A stretch of 64,000 nt of DNA, from contig CAKSEY010000008.1 in assembly GCA_934448295.1 (NCBI GenBank), forward strand, positions 71,119 to 135,118, in the 5' to 3' direction. The translations under genes were made by a program, and so were the position numbers. The DNA is from an uncultured Oscillospiraceae bacterium (lineage in GTDB: Bacteria > Bacillota > Clostridia > Oscillospirales > Ruminococcaceae). Under the pieces are notes generated by a model that had not been told where the DNA came from, searched no databases, and saw only the letters and a list, made by a program, of their open reading frames with translations. Below, piece by piece: positions 26,566 through 35,832 of this stretch (positions are counted from its first letter, which is position 1; every line of letters starts with the position of its first letter).

Positions 26566-27219
26566 TCACAGATACGTCTTGTTTTCAAGCTCATTCCAGT
26601 AGGGCTTCATGCCGCGGATTTCCATATAGTGCGTAAACGTGTCCGCGTTTTCTGCGGAAATGCGCGGCTCCGTCCACAGCGCGCCGCAGCCCTCGCAGAT
26701 ACGCACGGTTTCCCCGGTCTGCCTTACGGCGGCGCGGGAGACCTCGTTACTGCCGCACAGCGGGCAGACGATATGTCCGCTGACCTTTATGCGCCGCTCG
26801 TCCCCGCCGGATTTCTCAATGCGGATCTTCAGTATAGTGCGGGCGCTGTCGCCGGAAAGCTCCCGCTCCAGCCCCTCGATGTTCTCGCTCCATTCCGCCG
26901 CAATTATTCCGCCCCGATCGAGGTAATCAAGGAACCCGATAGCGTACAGGTCGTCATAGCTGTCTATGCGGTAGAGGTCAAAGTGGAACAGCGGCAGTCT
27001 GCCCTCGGTGTACTCGTTCACCAGCGCAAAAGTCGGGCTGGTCACCGGGTCGGTTATGCCGAGAGCCGCGGCAAGTCCCTTGGTAAAAGTGGTCTTGCCG
27101 GCGCCCATGTCCCCCTCGTAGAGGATAATATCCCCCGCCCGGAGCTGCGTCGCTATCTCGGCGGCGATTCGCGCGGTGTCCTCCGGGCTGTTCGAGGTGT
27201 ACTCAACGTATTCTTCCAT
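26566..27219 (-). CDS. tsaE: TsaE ATPase with an extra C-terminal zinc ribbon
   Basis: Residues 1-148 are a complete TsaE (YjeE): P-loop EGDMGAGKTT at 35-44, switch region SPTFALVNEY, and FHFDLYRI. TsaE hydrolyses ATP to recycle the t6A synthase complex. TsaE proteins are usually near 150 residues. Here the frame runs on without a break to 217 residues and adds a zinc ribbon with Cys152, Cys155, Cys175 and Cys178 (CPLCG ... CEGCG) plus a helical tail. Its ATG shares one base with the fhs stop (TGATG), so translation is coupled. The extension has no known role in this family. Confidence 0.92.
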   Translation of the reverse strand: MEEYVEYTSNSPEDTARIAAEIATQLRAGDIILYEGDMGAGKTTFTKGLAAALGITDPVTSPTFALVNEYTEGRLPLFHFDLYRIDSYDDLYAIGFLDYLDRGGIIAAEWSENIEGLERELSGDSARTILKIRIEKSGGDERRIKVSGHIVCPLCGSNEVSRAAVRQTGETVRICEGCGALWTEPRISAENADTFTHYMEIRGMKPYWNELENKTYL

Positions 27220-28889
27220 CAGAACAGACCCGTGATCCTTCCGTCCGTGTCAACGTCGATGTTGTCGGCGGCGGGAACCTTCGGCAGACCCGGCATTACC
27301 ATCACGTCGCCGGTGTAGACTACCACGAATCCCGCGCCTGCGGAAGCCCTTACATCGCTGACGGTTATCCTGAAATGCTCCGGCTTGCCGAGCTTCGCGG
27401 GGTCGTCAGAGAGGGAGTACTGCGTTTTTGCAACGCACACCGGAACTCTGTCCAGACCGAGAGCCTCTATCTCCTTGAGCGCCTTTGCCGCCTTTGGAGC
27501 GAAGTCCACGCCGTCCGCGCGGTATATCTCCCTTGCAATGATATCCAGCTTTTCCTTAACGGTGAGCTTCTCGTCATAGAGCGGCTTGTACTCGCTCTTT
27601 GTGCTCTCGATGGTCTCGACCACTGCGTTGGCAAGCTCGATCCCGCCCTCGCCGCCTTTGAGGAACACATCCGAGAAAGCGACCTTTGCGCCGTGCTTCT
27701 CGCAGTAATCCCTGACTACGGCAATTTCAGCTTCCGTATCGGTGTAGAAGTGGTTGATGGCAACCACCACCGGAACGCCGAACTTTTTAAGGTTCTCAAT
27801 GTGCACGCCGAGGTTCACGATACCCTTTTCGAGGGCTTCAACGTTCTCCTTAGTGAGGTCGGGCTTTGCAACGCCGCCGTTGTACTTCAGCGCACGGATA
27901 GTCGCCACAAGCACGGTGCAGTCGGGCTTTAAGCCTGCGAAACGGCACTTGATGTCGAAGAACTTCTCCGCGCCGAGGTCGGAGCCGAAGCCAGCCTCGG
28001 TGATGGTGTAGTCGCTGAGCTTCATTGCAAGCTTTGTCGCCCTCACGGAGTTGCAGCCGTGGGCGATATTCGCGAAGGGACCGCCGTGGATAAGCGCGGG
28101 GTTGCCCTCGAGGGTCTGCACGAGGTTCGGGTTGATGGCGTCTTTGAGAAGCGCGGTCATAGCGCCCACAGCGTGGAGGTCGCGCGCGAACACCGGTTCG
28201 CCGGAATAGGTGTAGGCAACCAGAATATTGCCAAGGCGCTCCTTCAGATCCTCCAGGTCAGCCGCCAGGCAGAGGATAGCCATTATCTCGCTGGCAACGG
28301 TAATCTGGAAGTGATCCTCCCGGGGGATTCCGTTGACCTTTCCGCCCATGCCGATAACGCAGTTGCGCAGGGCTCTGTCGTTCATGTCCAGGACGCGCTT
28401 GAACAGTATCCTGCGGACGTCTATCCCCAGCGCATTCCCCTGCTGGATATGGTTGTCCATCAGCGCCGCAAGCAGGTTGTTAGCCGCCGTTATCGCGTGC
28501 ATATCCCCGGTGAAGTGCAGGTTGATGTCCTCCATGGGGACAACCTGGGAGTAACCGCCGCCTGCCGCGCCGCCCTTGATCCCGAATACCGGACCGAGAG
28601 ACGGCTCGCGAAGTGCGAGAATCGCCTTTCTGCCGGTTCTGTTCATCGCCTCGCAGAGACCTACGGATGTGGTGGTCTTGCCCTCGCCCGCGGGGGTGGG
28701 GTTGATGGCGGTCACGAGTATCAGCTTTCCGTCCGGCTTGTCCGCAAGCCTGTTGAACAGCTTCTGGGAGAGCTTCGCCTTGTAGTGTCCGTAAGGCTCC
28801 AGCTCTTCTTCCTCAATACCGAGATTTGCTGCGATCTCAGTTATTTTCTTCATCTTTGCCTGCTGTGCTATTTCAATATCTGTAAGCAT
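27219..28889 (-). CDS. fhs: formate--tetrahydrofolate ligase
   Basis: A full-length 556-residue enzyme that makes 10-formyl-THF from formate, THF and ATP. The P-loop INPTPAGEGKTTTSVGL lies near residue 65, and the family segments EPSLGPVFGIKGGAAGGGY and GNPALIHGGPFANIAHG follow. It supplies one-carbon units for purines and, in acetogens, the methyl branch of the Wood-Ljungdahl path; metF is at 35.8 kb but no CO dehydrogenase is seen. It is 16 bases after the topoisomerase A gene and coupled to tsaE. Confidence 0.97.
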   Translation of the reverse strand: MLTDIEIAQQAKMKKITEIAANLGIEEEELEPYGHYKAKLSQKLFNRLADKPDGKLILVTAINPTPAGEGKTTTSVGLCEAMNRTGRKAILALREPSLGPVFGIKGGAAGGGYSQVVPMEDINLHFTGDMHAITAANNLLAALMDNHIQQGNALGIDVRRILFKRVLDMNDRALRNCVIGMGGKVNGIPREDHFQITVASEIMAILCLAADLEDLKERLGNILVAYTYSGEPVFARDLHAVGAMTALLKDAINPNLVQTLEGNPALIHGGPFANIAHGCNSVRATKLAMKLSDYTITEAGFGSDLGAEKFFDIKCRFAGLKPDCTVLVATIRALKYNGGVAKPDLTKENVEALEKGIVNLGVHIENLKKFGVPVVVAINHFYTDTEAEIAVVRDYCEKHGAKVAFSDVFLKGGEGGIELANAVVETIESTKSEYKPLYDEKLTVKEKLDIIAREIYRADGVDFAPKAAKALKEIEALGLDRVPVCVAKTQYSLSDDPAKLGKPEHFRITVSDVRASAGAGFVVVYTGDVMVMPGLPKVPAADNIDVDTDGRITGLF

Positions 28890-28905
28890 TTTATGTCCTC
28901 CAATA

Positions 28906-31140
28906 TCACATCAGCGTAAGCTGATCAATGTCCTCGTCTGTCGCCGTTCCTGCGGAGGGAATGGTCTTTATGCGCAGCGCTTCGATATCCTTTACGCCGC
29001 TGCTTTCCGCCGGGTATGCCCCGGAAAGCTCCGCCTTTGTAAGCCGCATTACCTGCACGCCCTGAGTGTCGCGCGCAGCCTTTGGCAGCACCAGCGCGGT
29101 ATTGAACACCAGCGCCTTTCCCGCCGTGGATTTCAGCACGAAATCCGCCTCGCCCTTTATCAGGAACATTCCCACAAGCTCCGACAGGTCGGAGTAGGCT
29201 CCGGAGAGCTTGCGGCGCTTCGTCTTGGTCTCATAGCTTGAAAGCGGCACCTTCGCGCACTTTCCGTTGCGGAAGAACATCACCAGCGTTTCGCTGTAAT
29301 CCTCCGTCACCGCAAGGAAGCGTATGCTCTCGCCGTCGTCGAAGCCGAGCTTCGCCGGGATATAATCGCCCATGGCGCTCGCCTTGGTCTCGTCGAAATC
29401 GGCGCAGCGCGTCTTATAGACCTGCTGTTTGTCCGTGAAGAACAGCAGCTCCGCGTTTCCGCCGACCTCCCGGGCGAGGATCACCTCGTCGTTCTCTTTC
29501 AGCTTGTGCTGGCTGCTCATGCGCAGCGACTGCGGCGTTATCTTCTTGAAATATCCCTCGCGGGTCAGGAAGATGTTCACCGGACCGAGCTTCACCGGCT
29601 CCTCCGCAATATCTGCCGACTCCTCCACATCGTAAAGGAACATCGTACGGCGCGGCTGTCCGTATTTCTTAGAGATGTCACGCAGCTCGTCTATTATCAG
29701 CTTGTTGACGCGCTTTTCATTACCGAGGATATCCTCCATGTCCGCGATCTCCTTTTCGAGGTCTGCGGTCTCCTGCGTGCGTTTGAGGATATATTCCCGG
29801 TTGATGTGGCGCAGCTTTATTTCCGCGACATACTCCGCCTGAACCTCGTCTATCCCGAAGCCTATCATCAGGTTAGGCACTACCTCGGCTTCCTCGTCGG
29901 TCTCGCGGATAAGCTTTATCGCGTAATCGATGTCGAGCAGTATCTTTTTCAGACCGTTCAGCAGGTGGAGCTTCTCTTTCTTCTTTTTCAGGTCGAAAGC
30001 CACCCGGCGCTTTACGCAGCCCCGCCGGAATATCGTCCACTCGTTCAGTATCTCGTACACGCCCATTACGCGCGGGCTTCCGTTTATCAGCACGTTGAAG
30101 TTGCAGTTGAAGTTATCCTGGAGCGGCGTGAGCCTGAACAGCTTGTTCATCACCGCGTCAGGGTCCTGACCCTTTTTCAGGTCGAACGCAAGCCGCAGAC
30201 CGGAAAGGTCTGTCTCGTCCCGGACGTCGGATATTTCTTTCAGCTTTCCGTCCTTTACCAGCTCCACCACCTTGTCGATTATCGCCTCGATAGTGGTGGT
30301 CGGCGGTATCTGCGTTACCTCGATACAGCGGGAATCCGGGTCGTAGTTATACACCGCCCTGACCTTTACAGCGCCCAGTCCCGTACGGTATATCTTGTTC
30401 ATCTCGGTCTCGTCATAGACGATATAGCCGCCGCCGGGGAAATCCGGGCCTTTCAGCGTGGAAAGCGCGTCGTGCTCCGGATCCTTCATCAGGGCAATGG
30501 TCGTATCGCATATCTCGCTGAGGTTGAACGAGCAGATATTGCTTGCCATGGACACCGCAAGTCCGAAGTTGTTGTTGACCAGCACCGCCGGGTATCTCAC
30601 CGGGAAAAGGCTCGGCTCCAGCATGGTGTTGTCGTAGTTCGGCACCATGTCCACCGCGTCCTTGTCTATCTCGGCGAACAGCTCGCCGCTTATCGGCTCC
30701 AGCTTCGCCTCGGTATATCGGGAAGCCGCATACGCCATGTCCCGGGAATACGCCTTGCCGAAGTTGCCCTTGCTGTCAACGTAGGGGTGCAGAAGCGCCT
30801 CGTTTCCCCGGGCGAGTCTTACCATGGTTTCGTAGATCGCCGCGTCGCCATGGGGGTTCAGCCGCATGGTCTGACCCACGATATTCGCTGATTTGGTGCG
30901 GTTTCCGGTCAGCAGACCCATCTTGTACATGGTGTACAGCAGCTTCCGGTGGGAGGGCTTGAAGCCGTCTATCTCCGGGAGCGCACGGCTGACTATAACG
31001 CTCATTGCATAGGGCATATAGTTCTCTTCCAGCGTGCTGACTATATCCTTCTGCTCAACTATGCCGCTGCCCTCGATATACGCTCCCGACATTGAGGAGC
31101 TGAAGCGCTTCGGCTGCTTTTTTGGAGTGTTTTTCTTCAA
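28906..31140 (-). CDS. type IIA topoisomerase subunit A (topoisomerase IV / ParC-like)
   Basis: A 744-residue breakage-rejoining subunit. The winged-helix domain holds the quinolone-region segment RLNPHGDAAIYE (94-105) and the catalytic Tyr142 in AASRYTEAKL. A coiled-coil tower and a C-terminal beta-pinwheel follow (about 500-740). The pinwheel shows no clear GyrA box, which favours a decatenase role over gyrase. With the B subunit 44 bases upstream it forms a complete enzyme that cuts both DNA strands and passes a duplex. It is read with fhs, tsaE and tsaB. Confidence 0.9.
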   Translation of the reverse strand: MKKNTPKKQPKRFSSSMSGAYIEGSGIVEQKDIVSTLEENYMPYAMSVIVSRALPEIDGFKPSHRKLLYTMYKMGLLTGNRTKSANIVGQTMRLNPHGDAAIYETMVRLARGNEALLHPYVDSKGNFGKAYSRDMAYAASRYTEAKLEPISGELFAEIDKDAVDMVPNYDNTMLEPSLFPVRYPAVLVNNNFGLAVSMASNICSFNLSEICDTTIALMKDPEHDALSTLKGPDFPGGGYIVYDETEMNKIYRTGLGAVKVRAVYNYDPDSRCIEVTQIPPTTTIEAIIDKVVELVKDGKLKEISDVRDETDLSGLRLAFDLKKGQDPDAVMNKLFRLTPLQDNFNCNFNVLINGSPRVMGVYEILNEWTIFRRGCVKRRVAFDLKKKKEKLHLLNGLKKILLDIDYAIKLIRETDEEAEVVPNLMIGFGIDEVQAEYVAEIKLRHINREYILKRTQETADLEKEIADMEDILGNEKRVNKLIIDELRDISKKYGQPRRTMFLYDVEESADIAEEPVKLGPVNIFLTREGYFKKITPQSLRMSSQHKLKENDEVILAREVGGNAELLFFTDKQQVYKTRCADFDETKASAMGDYIPAKLGFDDGESIRFLAVTEDYSETLVMFFRNGKCAKVPLSSYETKTKRRKLSGAYSDLSELVGMFLIKGEADFVLKSTAGKALVFNTALVLPKAARDTQGVQVMRLTKAELSGAYPAESSGVKDIEALRIKTIPSAGTATDEDIDQLTLM

Positions 31141-31184
31141 TTCAATACTTCCTCTGTTTTGTATTTTAAGGAATAGATTCCGGC

Positions 31185-33170
31185 TCAGCTTATATCCGCT
31201 GCGGCAAGGTACTTACTTCCGTTTTCCTTGATGAAGCGCTTGCGCCCCTCCAGATTGTTGCCCAAGAGCACGTCGAACATCTCGCGGGTCGCTTCCACGT
31301 CCGTGGGATTCACCTTTATCAGACGGCGCGTCTCCGGGTTCATGGTGGTGAGGCTCATCATGTCGGGGTCGTTCTCGCCGAGACCTTTGCTTCGCTGAAT
31401 GGTGTACTTGTTCTCGCCTATCATGCCGAGTATCTTGGTTTTCTCCGGCTCGGTGTAGGCAAAGTAGGTGCGCTCCTTGGTGGTTATCTCGTACAGCGGG
31501 GATTCCGCGATGTAGACGTAGCCCTTTTCGATAAGCGTGGGGCACAGCTCCTGTATCATCGTAAGGATAAGCGTGCGTATCTGGAATCCGTCCTCGTCGG
31601 CATCGGTGCATATAACGATCTTGTTCCAGCGGAGATTTTCCAGGTTGAATGTTGAAAGCTGCTTGTTCGCCTTGGTCTTTACCTCCACGCCGCAGCCGAG
31701 CACCTTTATGAGATTCGTGATTATCTCGCTCTTGAATATCTTGTCGTAGCTTGCTTTCAGGCAGTTCAGTATCTTTCCGCGCACCGGTATCACCGCCTGG
31801 AACTCCGCGTCCCGGGCGAGCTTTACGGAGCCCAGCGCCGAATCGCCCTCCACGATGTAGACCTCCCGGCGGGAAACGTCCTTGCTGCGGCAGTCCACGA
31901 ATTTGTCTATGCGGTTGGTGAGGTCTATGCTGCCCGTCAGCTTCTGGAGCGTGCTCTGGCGCACCTTGTCGGCGTTCTCGCGGGAGCGCTTGTTTATCAG
32001 CACCTGCGTGCCTATCTTTACGGCTTCGTCCGGATTTTCAAGGAAGTAGACCTCGAGCTGGTGCTTCAGCCACTCGGTCATGGCTTCGGTGATGAACTCG
32101 TTGTTTATCGCCTTTTTCGTCTGGTTTTCGTAGCTCGCCTGGGTCGAAAAGTTGTTGGAAATGAACACGAGGCAGTCCTCGACGTCCTCCCACTTTATGC
32201 TCTTTTCGCCCTTGTTGTACTTGTTCCCGTTTTTCAGGTAGCCGTCTATCTGCGAGAGAAACGCCTTCTGGAGCGCCTTCTGCGGGCTTCCGCCGTGCTC
32301 CAGCCAGCTTGAATTGTGGTAGTGCTCGATGAACTGCACTTCCTTGCTGAACGTGAACGCAACGTTCATTTTCAGCTTGTATTCGTCCTTGTCCTCGCGG
32401 TCGCGGCCCTGACGTTCTGCAGTCCAGCACTGCGGAGTCGTCATGGATTTGTCGCCGACTACCTCCAGCAGATAGTCCTTGATTCCGTTCTCGTAGCAGA
32501 ATATCCGCTCGGTGAAGGTGCCGTCCTCGTGCTCGTCCTTTAAGACCAGCTCAACGCCGTCGTTGACTATCGCCTGCCTGCGCAGGATATCAGCGAGATA
32601 ATCCGCGCCGATGTCGATATCCGTGAAAACCTCCAGATCGGGCTTCCAGGTGATTTTGGTTCCTGTGGAGCCGTCGCCGCGCGTTTTCTTGAAGCCGCGC
32701 TCGTCCGGGGTCACGTTGAAGCCCTTCTCAAAGCGCAGCGAGAAGTTCCACTGCCCCCGGCGGCTCTCTACCTCCATATATTCACTGGAGAACTGCGTTG
32801 CGCAGAGTCCCAGTCCGTTCAGACCCAGCGCGAACGAGTAGTTTCCGCCGGAATTGTTGTTGTACTTGCTGCCTGCGTACAGCGTGCAGAACGCAAGCTC
32901 CCAGTTGTACTTGTCCTCCGCCTTGTTGAAATCTATCGGGATACCGCGTCCGAAATCCTCTACGGTTATGGACTTATCCGCATGCAGCGTGATGATTATC
33001 CGCTTGCCGTAGCCCTCGCGCGCCTCGTCTATTGAGTTCGAGATTATCTCGAAAACCGAGTGCCGGCAGCCGTCCACGCTGTCGGAGCCGAAAATTACCC
33101 CCGGGCGCAGGCGCACCTGGTCAGGGCCTTTCAGCGATACCAGATCATTGTAATTATTTTCCTTTGCCAT
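31185..33170 (-). CDS. type IIA topoisomerase subunit B (topoisomerase IV / ParE-like)
   Basis: A 661-residue ATPase subunit. GHKL motifs: NSIDEAREGYG (Bergerat Glu/Asn), DFGRGIPIDF, and NGLGLCATQFSS. The TOPRIM domain has VEGDSALGSVKLARD, where gyrases have EGDSAGGSA, then CTDADEDGFQIRTLIL (the DxD metal site), and a C-terminal end ILxxNLEGRKRFIKEN. The altered nucleotide lid and TOPRIM loop mark it as a divergent Clostridial paralogue rather than GyrB. It is the first gene of the operon, behind the promoter at 33234-33262. Confidence 0.9.
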   Translation of the reverse strand: MAKENNYNDLVSLKGPDQVRLRPGVIFGSDSVDGCRHSVFEIISNSIDEAREGYGKRIIITLHADKSITVEDFGRGIPIDFNKAEDKYNWELAFCTLYAGSKYNNNSGGNYSFALGLNGLGLCATQFSSEYMEVESRRGQWNFSLRFEKGFNVTPDERGFKKTRGDGSTGTKITWKPDLEVFTDIDIGADYLADILRRQAIVNDGVELVLKDEHEDGTFTERIFCYENGIKDYLLEVVGDKSMTTPQCWTAERQGRDREDKDEYKLKMNVAFTFSKEVQFIEHYHNSSWLEHGGSPQKALQKAFLSQIDGYLKNGNKYNKGEKSIKWEDVEDCLVFISNNFSTQASYENQTKKAINNEFITEAMTEWLKHQLEVYFLENPDEAVKIGTQVLINKRSRENADKVRQSTLQKLTGSIDLTNRIDKFVDCRSKDVSRREVYIVEGDSALGSVKLARDAEFQAVIPVRGKILNCLKASYDKIFKSEIITNLIKVLGCGVEVKTKANKQLSTFNLENLRWNKIVICTDADEDGFQIRTLILTMIQELCPTLIEKGYVYIAESPLYEITTKERTYFAYTEPEKTKILGMIGENKYTIQRSKGLGENDPDMMSLTTMNPETRRLIKVNPTDVEATREMFDVLLGNNLEGRKRFIKENGSKYLAAADIS

Positions 33171-33233
33171 CTATGCCTCTCCTGTTTACCGCAGTTATGC
33201 TTTCAAAGAGCATAATACTGCATTATCTTTTTT

Positions 33234-33262
33234 AGTATATCACAATTCCTCGAAAAAAGCAA
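33234..33262 (-). promoter_or_regulatory. promoter of the topoisomerase-fhs-tsaE-tsaB operon
   Basis: TTGCTT (33257-33262) and TATACT (33234-33239) on the minus strand, 17-base spacer. The 342-base gap (33171-33512) holds this and the divergent promoter at 33402; nothing else stands out. Confidence 0.7.
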
Positions 33263-33401
33263 GTGGCAGAAGGGCTCAATTTACGCGGCGCGGAAGATTA
33301 CGGAAAAATACAGTTTGCTGCATATTTTTAGAGGATACTACCGCAAAAACCCATGTTCCGGCGCTTTTACGCAATAATTTGGTAGAATGATAAAAAAACT
33401 C

Positions 33402-33430
33402 TTGCATTAAATTACGAAAAGTGATATAAT
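33402..33430 (+). promoter_or_regulatory. promoter of the PHP-malic enzyme-metF series
   Basis: TTGCAT (33402-33407) and TATAAT (33425-33430), 17-base spacer, 80 bases ahead of the PHP gene. Confidence 0.78.
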
Positions 33431-33512
33431 ATTTAATAGCGTATGTGCGAAAAGCAAGTCAGAATGTCCACGACCCCGGTTTTCCGGCTTCATATACAGA
33501 CGAGGTGACTTA

Positions 33513-34361
33513 ATGAAAGCAGATCTACATTGCCACACGACCATATCCGACGGCTCCCTTGGTATCTCCGATGTGATCCGTCAGGCGGACAGGAACGACG
33601 TCCGCTGCCTTGCCATTACCGACCACGACAGCCTTGCTTCGCTGTCGCGCTCAGCGGTGCTCGGAAAGCGGTATAACGTGAACGTTATCCCCGCCGTGGA
33701 GTTCTCCGCGTTCGACGGCGAGCGCAAGAAGAAGGTACATATCCTGTGCTATATGCCCGCAAAGCCCGACCGTCTCGAGGGGCTGTGCCTGCGCACCTCC
33801 ACCGGAAGAATGGAGCTTGGAAAGCGCATGGCGGTAAAGGTGCTGGATAAATACCCCATCACGCTGGAAAGTATCCTGCGCTACTCTGCGGGGAGCAAGG
33901 CGATCTACAAGTGCCACATAATGCACGCGCTCATGGACTACGGCTATACCACCGAGCTTTACGGTGACGTGTACGAATCCATCTTCGACGCAAAGGACGG
34001 CATTTGCGCACAGGAGGTCGCTTCCGAGGCGGATTTCTACCCGGACGTCCACTTTGTGACAACGCTGATACGCGCTTCCGGCGGTATCTCGGTGATGGCG
34101 CACCCGAAGGTCTACGACAGCACCGCCCTGCTTGAAGAGCTCGCCTCAAAGCACGAGATAGACGGCGTTGAGGTGTGGCACCAGAGCGCCGACCCGGACT
34201 ACCAGAAGGAGCTGCTCGGGATCGCAGAGGCAAACGGCCTGCTGACCACCGGCGGCTCGGATTTCCACGGATTCTACAACCACTACGCGATACAGATAGG
34301 CTCCAACCTCACGCCGGAGCCGGTTCTGAACAAAATCATCAGTCATAAGGGCAAAGCCTGA
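33513..34361 (+). CDS. PHP domain phosphoesterase
   Basis: A 282-residue PHP protein with metal-binding motifs DLHCHTTISDGSL (residues 3-15), ITDHDSL (near 38), and HPKVYD and GSDFHG further on. The layout fits the YciV/RNase AM group that removes 3'-phosphates from 3',5'-nucleoside bisphosphates and trims 5' ends of RNA, but other PHP phosphatases look alike. A GAGGTGA ribosome site precedes ATG. It is the first gene of a plus-strand run. Confidence 0.85.
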   Translation: MKADLHCHTTISDGSLGISDVIRQADRNDVRCLAITDHDSLASLSRSAVLGKRYNVNVIPAVEFSAFDGERKKKVHILCYMPAKPDRLEGLCLRTSTGRMELGKRMAVKVLDKYPITLESILRYSAGSKAIYKCHIMHALMDYGYTTELYGDVYESIFDAKDGICAQEVASEADFYPDVHFVTTLIRASGGISVMAHPKVYDSTALLEELASKHEIDGVEVWHQSADPDYQKELLGIAEANGLLTTGGSDFHGFYNHYAIQIGSNLTPEPVLNKIISHKGKA

Positions 34362-34389
34362 AATAACACATACAAAGAAGGACAAAAGC

Positions 34390-35553
34390 ATGGATATCAA
34401 AGAAAAAGCACTCCAGAAGCACTATGAATGGGGCGGCAAGCTCGAGGTGGTCTCCCGCGCGAAGATAGAGACCCGCGAGGATCTGTCCCTCGCCTACACC
34501 CCCGGTGTTGCGCAGCCCTGCCTTGAAATCGCAAGAGACCCTGAGCTTTCCTACAAGCTCACCCGCCGCAGCAACCTGGTCGCAGTCATCACGGACGGCA
34601 CCGCAGTCCTCGGGCTCGGCGACATCGGCGGCCTTGCAGGAATGCCCGTAATGGAGGGCAAGTGCTGTCTGTTCAAGGAATTCGGCGGCGTTGACGCGTT
34701 CCCTCTCTGCATAAAGAGCAAGGACCCGGACGAGATAGTGCGCACCATCGAGCTTATCTCCGACAGCTTCGGCGGGATAAACCTTGAGGACATCTCCGCG
34801 CCCCGCTGCTTCGAGATAGAGGCAAAGCTGAAAGAAAAGCTGGATATCCCTGTTTTCCATGACGACCAGCACGGCACCGCGATAGTTGTCGGCGCCGCTA
34901 TGATAAACGCGATAAAGCTCGCCGGAAAGAAGCTTTCCGACATCACGGTGGTTATAAACGGCGCGGGCTCCGCAGGTATCGCCATAGGAAAGTTCCTGCT
35001 TAAGCTCGGCGTCGGCAACCTCATAATGGTCGACCTCTGCGGCATAATCAACCGCGACGGCCACTACGACAACCCCGCCCACGCGGAGATAGCGAAGCTC
35101 ACAAACAAGAACAACATCAAGGGAAATCTCGCGGACGCTCTCAGGGGCGCAGACGCTTTTGTCGGAGTTTCCAAGCCGAACCTCGTGACCCCCGAGATGG
35201 TGAAGTCCATGGCTGACAAGCCCGTGCTCTTCCCCATGGCAAACCCCGAGCCGGAGATCACCTACGACCTCGCAAAGCAGAGCGGCGCATATATCGTCGG
35301 CACCGGCAGAAGCGACTTCCCGAACCAGATAAACAACGTCCTGGTATTCCCGGGGATATTCAAGGGCGCGCTAAAGGTACGCGCAAAGGCTATCACCGAG
35401 GAAATGAAGCTCGCTGCCGCTTACGCTATCGCGGGTCTTGTGACGGACGACAAGCTGTCCACCGATTACATAATCCCGAGTGCGCTGGATAAATCCGTGG
35501 CACAGGCGGTGGCTGACGCGGTCGCTGACGAGTGGCTCAAGTCCGGTAACTGA
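34390..35553 (+). CDS. NAD(P)-dependent malic enzyme
   Basis: A 387-residue short-form malic enzyme that decarboxylates malate to pyruvate. Key segments: LAYTPGVAQPC (catalytic Tyr region), FHDDQHGTAIV (metal-binding Asp pair), the Rossmann loop NGAGSAGIAIG, and FPMANPEPEI. It is close to the prokaryotic NAD-malic enzyme/MaeB N-terminal module without the phosphotransacetylase tail. It follows the PHP gene by 28 bases and precedes the TSCPD gene by 14. Confidence 0.93.
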   Translation: MDIKEKALQKHYEWGGKLEVVSRAKIETREDLSLAYTPGVAQPCLEIARDPELSYKLTRRSNLVAVITDGTAVLGLGDIGGLAGMPVMEGKCCLFKEFGGVDAFPLCIKSKDPDEIVRTIELISDSFGGINLEDISAPRCFEIEAKLKEKLDIPVFHDDQHGTAIVVGAAMINAIKLAGKKLSDITVVINGAGSAGIAIGKFLLKLGVGNLIMVDLCGIINRDGHYDNPAHAEIAKLTNKNNIKGNLADALRGADAFVGVSKPNLVTPEMVKSMADKPVLFPMANPEPEITYDLAKQSGAYIVGTGRSDFPNQINNVLVFPGIFKGALKVRAKAITEEMKLAAAYAIAGLVTDDKLSTDYIIPSALDKSVAQAVADAVADEWLKSGN

Positions 35554-35567
35554 CAGGAGGTACAAAA

Positions 35568-35819
35568 ATGACTTTTGAATATATCCCACGGGGCGTATGC
35601 TCCCGCAAAATGGTCTTTGAGATCGAGGACGGAGTTATAAAGTCGCTGGAGGTCGTCGGCGGCTGCAACGGAAATCTTAAGGGAATTTCCTCGCTGGTCA
35701 CCGGAATGAAGCCCGAGGACGTTATCGCCCGCCTGGAAGGCATCACCTGCGGAAGCAAGCCAACCTCATGTCCTGCGCAGATAGCGGAAGCTCTTAAAAA
35801 GTATCTCTCTGAAAATTAA
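35568..35819 (+). CDS. TSCPD domain protein (TIGR03905 type)
   Basis: An 83-residue protein: opening FEYIPRGVCSRKM and the family motif CGSKPTSCPAQIAEAL near residues 62-77, matching the small TSCPD proteins found in anaerobes and related to a region of vitamin B12-dependent ribonucleotide reductase. Function unknown. It stands 13 bases before metF with an AGGAGG site of its own, in the same operon. Confidence 0.88.
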   Translation: MTFEYIPRGVCSRKMVFEIEDGVIKSLEVVGGCNGNLKGISSLVTGMKPEDVIARLEGITCGSKPTSCPAQIAEALKKYLSEN

Positions 35820-35832
35820 AGGAACCTGATTA

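Noticed and set aside
29506..30891. 461-residue plus-strand frame antisense to the topoisomerase A gene
   Set aside because: Shadow of a GC-rich gene; composition is His/Val/Arg heavy without domains.
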